From: Brachionus manjavacas
Taxonomy: Eukaryota; Rotifera; Eurotatoria; Ploima; Brachionidae
DNA: 64,000 bases
Direction of reading: 5' to 3'
NCBI GenBank assembly: GCA_019054805.1
Contig: JAHQIY010000014.1
Coordinates: forward strand, 682,001 to 746,000
In this document: one piece after another, positions 1-10,569 of the stretch
Position numbering within the stretch: position 1 is the first letter of the stretch
How the letters are laid out: the number at the start of each line of letters is the position of its first letter
The notes under the pieces: model-generated
Told to the model about the DNA's origin: nothing
The model's input: only the letters and a program-made list of their open reading frames with translations
The model's database searches: none
Made by a program: the position numbers and the translations under genes

Positions 1-3000
1 TTTGAGAGGTTACCAATTGGTAATATTTTCCTTTGAGAGCCATCAGATTCTCATGATTACCCTCTTCAATTACTTTGCCATCAACTAGACTCATTATTAT
101 GTCGGCGTTTTGTATAGTGCTTAGGCGATGCGCTATTATAATGGTGGTTCTTCCAACCATTTGAAGAGAAAAAGGTAAAATTCAAACTTCAAATTTATGT
201 ATAAAATCTAATCATAAAAATTGAGTAAATTTTTCTGTTCTAATTAAATTTTTTAGATAAAGAAAAAAATATATTTTGACTTAAAATAAATATAAGTTAA
301 TTGATAGTTTTATATTTGTTAAAAAAGCTACATTCGCCTCGAGAAATTATCACGCCACTTAATAGACACATTTTTGAATTGTCACTTAAATTTAATAGAA
401 ATCATTCTTTAAATATTTGGATGTAAATTTTGTCTATAAATTGTCGCAATTGATTATTATATTTTTTCGATTCGCATATTAAAAAAAAAGATACAGCATA
501 ATACTTTTTTTTTTAATTTCTAAATTTCTACATTTCATTTTCTGGAGCAGAATTTTTTATTCTTAAAACCATCTAACTACGTTAATTCTTAAGATGCAAA
601 GTGTTGAAAAGCAAAATTTTTTTAATTCTCAAAATTTAATTTTATATTTCAAGCCGATTTTTTTGAATTTTTCGCTAAAATTTTAATAAAAAATAAACAA
701 ATTAAATTTTAAAAAGATTTTGTTTTAAATTTTATTTGTGACATTTTTAAAATAGTTTTAGAATCAAGTGGGTGACTTTAATGCGAAGTGAATGCAATGA
801 AACTTAGCTAAATTGAAATTATAAAATCGAAATGCACCTTAAAAAAAGGTTTCATTTTTTTTGCTTTATGTAATGCTTTTTCAAAAAAAAAGGATCTATC
901 TTTTTGGGGTATAATTATTAATAGAAATGAATAAATGAAAATAAAATATAATTTTTTTAACTTGAAAACATGAAAAATTTAAAAGATGATTTTGATTCCA
1001 TACCACAAACTTCGAATAAAATACCCAAAGTATTAAATAAAATTTCCCTAAACTCCAAAAAAAGAAATCTAATTTATTAAAGTTAAGACTAATTTAATAA
1101 AAAGACTCTTAACATTTTTACCCGAAACCCTAAACCAAGGCTTGGCCCCGTCGAACTAAGCCCGCTCCTTATACAGGGTCTTGCCTGTTATGTGGCCAAG
1201 GGGATCAATACCTACTTCATCTGGACCAGTTGAAAGATTTATTTTCTAAATCTGGTTGCATTTACAGAGCACATAGGTCAAGATTAACGGCCAGGAATTT
1301 GGAAGCAACTACTTTTTTGGTATTGAATATGGATTTATTAAATCATTGACTTGACTTAAGGCTTGTGACTTAAAAACAAGTCTGTTTTGAAGCAATAATT
1401 AAATCGGTCACAAAAATATTTTGGTTTAAAATAAAAAAATAAAAAAGAAAATTATGGCTATATAATGTGTGATCCGAAAAAAAAATATCCGGTCACCAAA
1501 CTGACATTAGTCATCAGGTAACATTACATGACCCCCTTGGTCACATAACGAACAAGACCTCTTATACAGATCAGTTCTTATATATAATTTTATTAAAAAT
1601 AGTTGTATCTAAAGATTATTTGCCTATTTTTAACTTATTAAAAAAAATGAATAAAAATGATAAGTTTTTAAAATGTCTTGTTCAAGAAGTTTTTGAACAA
1701 ATTAAGCTTTAGCTAATTAATGGTAAGTTAAAAATTAGAAATATTTTTTTAGGATAATTTTAAATCTTTTTTTTTAAAAATTGGATACTTGGTCTTAAGT
1801 TGCGGAAATGAATAAAAAATTGTGGGTATTTTTCGTGTTTAAAATATGAAAATAATGTTACCAAAACAAAGAGTTGCAATTTTTTAAAAGTGCTGCAACG
1901 ATTAAAGGATTTTACCATAATTTACGTTAATTTCCGTAAATTCGTGAATTTTTGCTTTTGGACTTTTACGGAAATTAACGTTAATAATGGTAAAAATAAA
2001 GATTAAAATCAAATCAAAATTACGATAACCTTTTTTTTAATTTTTTTCAAAAAAATCCAAAGTCAGATTAGATAGATAGAAAGATAGATGAACTGCAGTG
2101 TTATTGAAAACACGTTGCTAATTAATATAAGCTAAGGCAGTTAAAACATTATTTATATCAATAGCGTCTTTGAATGAATTGAGTGACTTGGCGCTTTTTA
2201 ATTCACATGGTAATTTGTTCCAGACATTTACTATTCTGCTATTGAAAAAATCTGGTCGTTGTTGACTTGATTTTACTAATCCTTTGATAAAATTATGCTG
2301 TTTTTCATTCCTATTAAATGCAATAGGCTTCCTATACCAGTTTTTGCTATCCATTTTATGTATGTCTTTATATTTCTGGATTAAATCACCTCTAATGCGC
2401 CTCAATTTTAGACCCATATTAAAACACCTTTCTTCATAGCTTGAATATCTAGTTAATTTAGGTATTTTAGAAAGCCTATGTTGAATATTTTCTAACATTT
2501 TTATATCTTTTGATAAATTTGGTGACCAAACAGGTATAGCATTTTCAAGGTTTGGTCAATAATCTTTTCCATAGACCATATATCAGTTTCACGTGTTTCA
2601 AAAGTTTTCTACAATATACCAAGCATTCTGTTACTTTTATTAGCAGCTGCTATACATTGATCTTCAAATTTCAGGTTGATTTTAATAAGGATTCCTAAAT
2701 CTTTTTCTAAGTTTGTTTTAGTCAGTTCAATTTGTTTGTCGCCATCATTTAAATAATATTTGTATTCGTTATTGTTCTTACCAATATGCATTACTTTAAA
2801 TTTATTAAAATTTAATTTAATAAGCCATTTATTTGGCCATTCTGTTATTTTGTTTCAATCTTCTTGTGGTGATTTTGCTTCTAATTTGTATGTTACTACA
2901 ACAAAAATTTTTGTATCATCTACATATTTTTCACATTCGCTTGACAAGTCTTTACTTTAATCGTTGATAAATATGATTTAATTTTTTATGTATGAATTAC

Positions 3001-6000
3001 AAAATGTATCCAATGTTGAAATAACATTGAAAAAGTGCGATGCTTCAAATATTTTTTTCAGTTTCATAAAAAAAAATAATTTAAAGTTAATATTGCAAGC
3101 ATCTTCATATTTGAAATTAAGCTCTTTGGTGAAATAGAATGAGTTTAATTTTTGTTTGGAAATTTGAAAATTATTTTGAAAATTATTTTTTAACTTTTAA
3201 AAACAATTCATTTATTTATTTTTACCGAGCAAATGCTCCTTCAAAATAAAATTACATGAAAAACTAAAAATAAAGTTTGATAATATAAAATATAATAAAA
3301 AATGAATACAAAAAAAAGATAAATAAATCACTTAGAATAAAGTATATATTCAAAGTTCACTTATTATCGGAAAAATTCTTGTTGTCAGGTTTTGTGAACT
3401 ATTGGTTCACCCATTTTTTTTGTTTAAAAAAAGAATTAGACGAAAGATTTTTAGATTATGCGAACAAATTGAATAAAGCTCAAATTTTAATAGAATGCCT
3501 TATTCTCGAAACTGATATAAAAATTAGTTTATATTTTTTTTTTTTAATTTGAAGGAGCTTTAAAAACAGTTAAGCATTTGCTCTGATCTGGTTGACTTGG
3601 AATTACCCTTTTAACAATCTCAAATACCCAAATGCGCTCTTTGCTTAAATCTTTGCCTTCAAGCATAAAATAATAAAAATTAAAGAAAATTAAAATTAAT
3701 TTTTCACCCTTTTTGTTTGACTTTGGGAACATTGATTCATCTTTTTCCCAAAATTTACTTACTTCGCCCAACTTTAAATTTTCTATGTAATTATTCTTTC
3801 TATCTTATTTTTCATCATTAAATTAGCTTTTTTTCTAAAATGATGAAAAAATTTCAAAATAGTTGAACAATTTTTAGATAATGTTATGGTCAATTAATAG
3901 TTCATAAAACCTGAGAACAAGAATCGTTCCAGTAACAGGTGAACCATAGTTTACCTAAGCGGCTAGACCCAAAAAACTATGTTTTCTTCTAATATGACTT
4001 TAGTGATAATTTACTTTCGTTTGGTGCATTTTAACAAATAATTAATGAATGAAATATGAAGAACAGAGCGAAGATAGTTTTTTAAACTACAAATATTATC
4101 ATTAAGGATCATCATATCACAAACCCAAAGTATTCCAATATTTAAAAAATTCAAATGTTGGTCTAAAGAATATAGCTGAATAACGAAATTGTGAAAATTA
4201 GATTGAAATTTTCATTCAAAAGCTTAATCAGTCGAAAATCTTTAAAAAAAATGTTGCCTGAGAAACTAATATCAAAATGCATCAGCATTTGTAGGATAAA
4301 AGGATAAAATAAGTTTATTAAGACAATAATTGGCGTTAAACAAAAAGGTCATCTAAATTATTCTCAATAAATGGCCAAGAAGAGTATTTTTCATGTAAGC
4401 AGAGTATCCAGGGTGCCAAGACATAAATGACAGGTATTATTATATAACCAAGACAAGACCTCATTGTAGAATTGGAGAGAATTGAAAAAGTTTGAAAGAA
4501 TTACAAAAAGCACTTAATAGATACTAAATATATGAATTTAACAAGAAAAACTAAATTCAATTCGAAAAAAACTCAGTTCGTTCCATTAGGTGGAAAAATA
4601 AGAGGCACAGAAAAAAAACCATGGATGTATACACAAAGAATATTTAATAATATATGTATATTTCTCTCTATTATTTTCTGGAACATTTAAATTTCTTCGA
4701 ATCGTGTTATGTATTAAGAATATAGCCAGAAAAATAAAAAACGTTCAAAAAAGAATGGTCAATGAAATTTTTTGGCCGCATACAACCAAATTTTTTATAA
4801 AATATTTAATGTTTAACTAAAAAAAAAGGCTACCTAGAGCATCTTTACCTGTTAAATCCCTCTTAATAATCCTTAATAATCTTATATGACACATAGTTCA
4901 AAATTTGTTTGAAAAAGACCAAAATTTTACTTTTTTGAATTTTGACAAATAAACTTAAAAATTGCGCTTAAACCTTTTTTTTAATTAATTTTTTAATTTC
5001 CCATTTTTTCAACTTTATCTGTTGACCAACATTAATAAATTAAAATAAATTAGAATACTTTATTTTTCCAACTTTAAATGCACACAACTCGTTATGCTTT
5101 AGCCTTTTCAAGGGCGTCCTGGACAATTTTTTCACTCTCGTAATCCAAGGCAGATGTGGCCTCATCTAGAAGAAGAATTTTCGGATTTCTGAGTATAGCT
5201 CTGGCTATCGCAATCCTTTGCTTCTGACCTCCAGACAATTGTGAACCACGTTCACCTACTTGGGTATCATATTTATTTGGACAATTCAGTATAAAATTGT
5301 GAGCATTGGCGCTCTTGGCAGCTTCTTCTATTTCCGCATCAGTTGCATCCAAACGACCTAGTCTAATATTTTCTCGTATAGTTGTCGAAAACAAAATGGG
5401 CTCTTGGGAAACAAGTGCCATTTGTTCTCTGAGCCATAGCAAATCTATATCCCCAATGCTGTTTTTGTCCAATTTGATCGAGCCTGATTGTGGCTCATAG
5501 AACCGCTGCAGCAGCTGAATTACTGTAGACTTTCCTCCGCCACTTGCGCCACACAAAGCCACTGTTTTACCTGCTGGTATGGTCATGCTAAGACCATTTA
5601 AAATTTTGACCTCTTTTCTCTGCGGATAGCTAAAATGAACATTGGAAAAAGTTATGCTTCCTTTTATTTTGTCAGGTCGAATTTTGTCTTCTCTGTCAAA
5701 TATGTCGATTTCAGACTTTTTCTCAATTATTTTGAAGACCGTGCCCGCAGCAGCTCTCGCCTCGGACAAATCCTTGAGAAATGGTAAGCCTTGTCCGATG
5801 GCAAAAGTGGCAGTTATCATTAGGAGAAGGGAGCGTAGAATGCTGGCAGGTGGAAAAGCAACACAATCAGTGCGAGAAAGATAAGTGCCATAGTACATTC
5901 CAAGTGCAAATACACAATTGAATAAAAACAAGGCCAGCCCTGTGAAAAAGCCGGTGTACAGACCTTTTCTAATTGACATGTTTTCAGCATTTGACAAATT

Positions 6001-9000
6001 AGCCTCGTAATTTTTTATCTCTTTTTTCATTGAGCCAAATGATAGAACAACCCGGATTGAGCTGAGGACTTCTTGGGCAATCTTGCCAGACGCGCCATAA
6101 GATTCAAGTTCTTTGATGGTGAATTTTTTTATGTATGAAATCATAAAAGCAGTGCTAACACTAATAAATGGCATGATGGCCAAAGCTATCAAGCTAAACT
6201 TCCAGGCGGAGATGAGCGCGTAGATTAAGCATCCAATGCCTCTGCCTATTAGGGATATGAACTCGGCTATTTTAAAGCCCATTCCGGTTTTTAGAGTTTC
6301 GATATTGCTGGTTATTCGGGAGCTTAGCTCGCCTGGAGAGTTTTTGTCATAAAAAGCCATTTCTTGGCGAAGCAAAGACAAGAACAAGTTGTTGCGAATG
6401 CGCTTTATTTGACGCTCGGCTGAAGTGTCAAAGCAAGCGTAGGAGATGTATGTTAAAAGGATGGATGACATGCCGAAATAAACATAGTTTAAGATACTCG
6501 TATCTATTCGATTATCAAAATTTGAACTATCAAGATCAAAGCTTAAAAAAATTTTATTATTTTTTTAAAGTAAAACTTAAAAGGATTATTAATTAACAAA
6601 ATAAATTGGAACTATTCGCGAAGAGGAATTTATTTATTTCAGTAAATATTTCAATGATTTAATACCCTTTAATTTACCAGTTATACTTTTCTTTTTTTAT
6701 ACCTTAAAAATTTTTCAATTGAGAGAAAAAACTGGTTTTGTAAAATTAAAAAAAAATTAGTTCCCTTTGTCAGAGAGTTTTGTAATTTTGTAAACAGGTT
6801 ATTTTACTTCTAATCTTATTAACAAAAATAATTATTAGCTTATTTAAATCTTGCTTATTTTTAAAATAAGGCCAATGACATTGCTCTCACCTTTATACAA
6901 AAAATTTACCGAAACATTACCTTATTTTCTCATTTTCTAGAGAATAGAAAATAAAGAAAAAAAATATAAATAGGTAAGATATAAAGAAAAAAGAGGTGTT
7001 TTTCTGATCAAACTCTTTATATGTCAAAATATCCAAAAAGGATTTTTTGTGTTTCATCTATAGTTTTTCCACCATAACCAAGTACAAAATTTCCAAAAGA
7101 AGCCTAATCCTTGCAAACTTGGGCATTTTGTAATTTATGATCAATTTTTGATTCTCAAAATGATCAAATCAAGTTTTAATTTTAATGAAATAAATATTAA
7201 TTAATAGAATTAGAGCAGATGTACATTTTTGGAATTACCATTCTTTGTTTAAATCTGAAAATAACTCTGTAAAAGTCTGAAAAAATGAATCACTTTAAAT
7301 TGTAACATTTAGTTCATTTTGAATAATTAAGCTAAAGTTTTATATTTTGAACTAATATTTTTTTAGGAACATTTTCCAAGAACTTATAAAACAAAAAGAA
7401 AAAATGGAAAAAAAATTATCAAATTTTCCAAGACAGCATTAGCTAATATTGTCAAAAAAAATTTAAAAAATAATAATTTTAAAAGACAAAAATGTTGCTA
7501 AATTTGCCAAAAAGTATTAGAAAAACAATTGATTGATTTTGATGTTTAAAATTTTTCAAAGTTTTAAGTTAAAAAAAATTAAAATAGTAAAAGTATTTAT
7601 TGATTTAATTCTAGAATTGTAAGTTTTCAAAGTGATTTAGAGATGAAAAAAAAAACATTTACTTTTCTTTATTAATTAAAAAATTTAAATTATATTTAAA
7701 AAAAATTATCTTATTTACATTTTTCAAATTTTTTTGTTATCTAAAATTTCAATGAAAAAAAATTAACACAAAAATACAGAGAATTCTTACAAGAAGACAG
7801 ACAAGTACATAAAAGAAAATAAAACTCAATGTCATTAGCAAATTTTACATACTTTTTTAATTTTGTTAATATTTTTTTATTATTGGAAAAATTTTTTTAT
7901 AAAAAGTGATAGACAATTATAAATTATAAATAAAATAAAATTTGACATTTTAAACCTAAGTTAACACAATATTCAGAGATGAAACCGTGTTCACTTAGCC
8001 ATTTCTTTAATTCTGAAACCGAACATTGTGATTTTAACAACAAAAATAAAAAAAACATACCTTTTTAAATTTTAATATTTATCCTATTTTTTATGAGTAA
8101 AGAGGCTTTTGAAGTGTTTCTCATCAGATTTTTATTTTTAGACTTCGTTTGACATTTTGAAAATAAAAAAAGGGAAAAATTAATTTTGTTTGTTTGTTTA
8201 AAATCAAATATTTATCAGTTAAAAGAATTGAAACTTTTGATAATTTTATAAACCTATTTTTAGCTATTCGTTAAATTTAAAAGTTACTTAACTTTTTTTC
8301 ACACTTCGAAATTTTTAAAATTACATAACATCTCTAAATTTTCAATTTTTAATAAAATTATAATTTTTCTGTAATCTTTTATTTTCCATTTTATCTTTTA
8401 TTCTTTTATTTTATATATTTTTATATATAACGTCTCTTACTATTTTCCGACTTATAAAAACGTAGGTTTAACCATGCTTAGTACCATAAAAAGCAATAGC
8501 AGTTATCATTTGTTTATTAAAGAATTTTTTAATTAATTATTTATTTTATTTATAACGAGTAGTAATCAAAATATCAAAAAAGGGCTCTAATTTAGCTTAT
8601 TTTACAATAATTCTTAAAATACCCTTTAAGTTATATAATTTTAGAAAAAATTAATTTAAAATTTTTTTAACTTAACTAGTTGCATTTAACATGATAAATA
8701 ACAAATATCATTCTTTTTTCAAATAACTGAACTATTGAAAAAATTATTATAACCATTTTTATAAATATTGAGCAACAAAATATAGCTTGAAAAATTACCA
8801 TTGTAAGCTTTGGTTGTCCAGGGAAATAATTGAATTATTCCAAGTGCTATTTAATCTGTTGAATTTTTCTTGATCAATAAATGTGGATGCCACTTGACCA
8901 TAAAGAAAAAACATTAATGGATAGACACAAGCAGATCCAAAGGCTGTAATGCACCCAATAAGCAAAAGAATTTTATCTTTGGCATCACTGTATTGAAACA

Positions 9001-9166
9001 ACTCAAAAAGAGAGATTTGTTTAGATTCATCAGATTGCGTTTTTTCTTTAGATTCCAGTTCTATAGATTCTTTTTCTAATTTTTGCTTTGATCCCTGAAA
9101 AGCTGGATTAGACTTGGCCAAGTTGATATTGAAAAAATTTTTTTTTTCTTTTTCGTTTGGTAACAT
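1..9166 (-). CDS. ABCB-type (P-glycoprotein/MDR-like) full transporter, N-terminal half, runs off left edge
   Basis: An ATP-driven export pump of the plasma membrane, ABC subfamily B. Readable exons are 9166-8799, 6541-5095 and about 160-1. Exon 1 starts at an ATG and codes a charged cytoplasmic N-terminus followed by the first membrane helix ([19 protein letters not shown]). Exon 2 carries the rest of transmembrane domain 1 and nucleotide-binding domain 1: Walker [10 protein letters not shown], signature LSGGQKQR, Walker [13 protein letters not shown]. The left-edge exon supplies the H-loop segment [15 protein letters not shown], so domain 1 is complete and the second half should lie outside the window. 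The 8799/6541 junction is a clean GT-AG with matching phase. The junction from 5095 to about 160 is not resolved: the frame stops at 5092-5094, no good GT donor is visible, and no AG lies directly before the next coding block. Either a non-canonical splice, a missed exon or gene damage by insertions could explain this. Family is certain; orthology to a named ABCB gene is not. Confidence 0.85.
1120..1350 (+). repeat. possible LINE 3'-end fragment
   Basis: This patch is less AT-rich than the intron around it. One plus-strand frame reads [16 protein letters not shown] followed by about 45 open codons, which resembles the CxxC..H..C tail of some LINE ORF2 proteins. It is too short and too diverged to place in a family. 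Confidence 0.3.
1911..1996. repeat. hairpin with ~27-bp arms
   Basis: The left arm (about 1911-1940) is nearly the reverse complement of the right arm (about 1974-1996 plus a few bases), with a spacer of about 30 bp. Both arms contain TAACGTTAA-like and TTTCCGTAAA-like blocks. It lies in the long ABC-transporter intron and resembles a small foldback or MITE remnant. Confidence 0.6.
2060..2990 (-). mobile_element. LINE (CR1/L2/Jockey-like) 3' fragment
   Basis: The minus strand reads the end of a non-LTR reverse transcriptase. In order: a fragment with YVDDTKIF (the RT xxDD motif, around 2900-2960), a block with KVMHIGKNN and LEKDLGIL (2609-2800), and the C-terminal block with [20 protein letters not shown] and SLNSFKDAI (2118-2498). 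Frame changes and an internal stop separate the blocks, so it is a dead, 5'-truncated copy. It sits in the large intron of the ABC transporter, antisense to nothing (same strand as the host gene). Confidence 0.85.
2974..3110 (+). repeat. dispersed repeat family A, copy 1
   Basis: About 130 bp closely matches 47603-47725 on the same strand, including the run AAAATGTATCCAATGTTGAA and a following AAAAAGTGCGATG. No coding potential was seen. Both copies lie in large introns, and in both cases a copy of repeat family B follows within a few hundred bases. Confidence 0.75.
3355..3970 (-). repeat. dispersed repeat family B with inverted ends, copy 1
   Basis: The two ends are imperfect inverted repeats: about 3385-3412 reads CAGGTTTTGTGAACTATTGG and about 3893-3960 reads its reverse complement with extra TTACCTA. 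The interior (3544-3771, minus strand) is open for 75 codons and is homologous to 48060-48230 on the plus strand. This points to a non-autonomous mobile element rather than a host gene. Confidence 0.7.
3971..5091. other. AT-rich intron sequence, no feature seen
   Basis: This is part of the long ABC-transporter intron. I see poly-A/T tracts and no reading frame, hairpin or repeat that I can support. Confidence 0.5.
6542..8798 (-). other. ABC-transporter intron 1 (2.26 kb)
   Basis: It is bounded by donor GTAATTTT (minus strand, at 8798) and an AAG acceptor at 6542-6543, joining phase 2 to phase 1-remainder correctly. A second in-phase TAG acceptor lies about 15 nt downstream. The interior is very AT-rich and I see nothing else in it. 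Confidence 0.6.
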
Positions 9167-9716
9167 TGCTTAAAATTTTAAATAAAATCAAAAAATTAAA
9201 ACAAATTTAAAATTTATTATAACATCAAATCTGTTTTTTTTTGTCATCTATTCGAAAAAATCTTATCTTTTTTTATTTTAATTACATTTGAGAAAATTTT
9301 AGATAATTCAATTGTCTAGGTAAATTAGAATTTTCAACTGATAAACATGACTTGGCTAATAAAGAATAATTCAATTTTTTTTATTAATTAAAAAAATAGT
9401 AACTAACCAAATTATTGATTTATTAAAAGAATGAGTATTAGCCCAAATAAGTTTTTTGAAATTTAACCAAACATATTAACTGAATTTCTACCATTTTTTC
9501 TTTTTTCTCTCCTAAACTGTTCAATGCTTAATAAGTAGTCAATTCTAAAGCGTTTTTAGAGAGAACAAAGAATATTACAAGGGCGCTTCTATGGACTTTT
9601 TAAAATTCTTTCTTGATAGATGAATTAATTATTATTAAAAGATAAATTTAAAAAAAAGAGGTTCCAAAACAAAAAATAAGGGTTTTGTTTGGTGATAGGA
9701 GTTTTCTCTTTAGTTT
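9167..9716. other. upstream region of the ABC transporter, nothing specific
   Basis: This AT-rich stretch lies before the ABC start codon and may hold its promoter. No recognisable motif stands out. Confidence 0.4.
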
Positions 9717-9859
9717 AGTAAAGTAAAAATTTGTCGACTAAATTTTAGCTGACTAAAAATTAGTTAACTAAAATGTTCGGACTTATTTCTAGTTTACTTG
9801 TTTTTAGTTAACTAATATTTAGTCAGCTAAAATTTAGTCGACTAATTTTTACTTTACTT
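9717..9859. repeat. large near-perfect palindrome
   Basis: The arms 9717-9774 and about 9801-9859 are reverse complements over nearly their full ~57 bp, with a spacer of about 26 bp. Each arm is itself built from short palindromes (GTCGAC, AGCT, GTTAAC) separated by TTTAGT/ACTAAA units. It could extrude as a cruciform. It looks like a foldback transposon or a two-arm MITE. Confidence 0.8.
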
Positions 9860-10059
9860 TTTGCTAATTTTACTATTTTTTAGTAAACTAAATTAAATAA
9901 AAAAAAATTTTAAAATATAATTCTTTTATTTGTTTCAAATAAAAAAAAAGTTAAATTCATATTAGTTCTTTTTCATTTGATTAAAAAATATGAAAAAAAT
10001 TTTAAAAATTAAATTATAGCAACTCTCTGTCTGCGGCCACTCAAAAAGTTATTGATTCA

Positions 10060-10565
10060 ACTGACTAATCTTATATTAAATCCATAAAGTACCAACTCTT
10101 TGATCAGCGCCCCGTGCGGAACTTTGTCAAAGGCTTTTGCAAAGTCCATAAAAACAATCACGTAGATCAGTGAGGCAAGACTTATTTGCTACAAATCCAT
10201 GCAATTAATTTGCTATGAGGCTATACCTGACTAGATGGTCCATCATTGAGTCCCTCAGAATGCGTTTCATTAACTTACTAGCTGTCGAAGTCAAAGACAC
10301 TGGCCTATAATTAAAAGCATCCAAATGGCTACCTTTTTTGAAAATTGGAGATGGCCTTTTTCCAAGCACTTGGTTCTCTTTCACTACTAAATGAAGCCTT
10401 AAAAACAGGCTACAAAAAATTTTGCACAATTAGCAACTTATCGCATACTAAGTTTCCCATCTCATCTTTCAGTGATCTTATCCTATCTCTACTATTTTTT
10501 TGAGAGTTAATGTAAGTTAATGTACGAATGTTGTGAAAATACGTTTTGGGTTGTTTCAACAACCT
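10060..10565 (-). mobile_element. LINE reverse-transcriptase fragment (Jockey/CR1-like)
   Basis: Minus-strand blocks read PIFKKGSHLDAFNYRPVSLT (10205-10429), then DFAKAFDKVPHGALIKELV nearer 10080-10150. These are the standard order of non-LTR RT domains. Upstream, RDRIRSLKDEMGNLV at about 10450-10500 matches the stretch before the RT in such elements. The copy is broken by frame changes and lacks both ends. It abuts the Ty3/Gypsy remnant on its right. Confidence 0.8.
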
Positions 10566-10569
10566 TTTA

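Noticed and set aside
3544-3771. 75-codon minus-strand frame as a host gene
   Set aside because: It lies inside repeat family B and has a relative in the NOC3L intron, so it belongs to the repeat.
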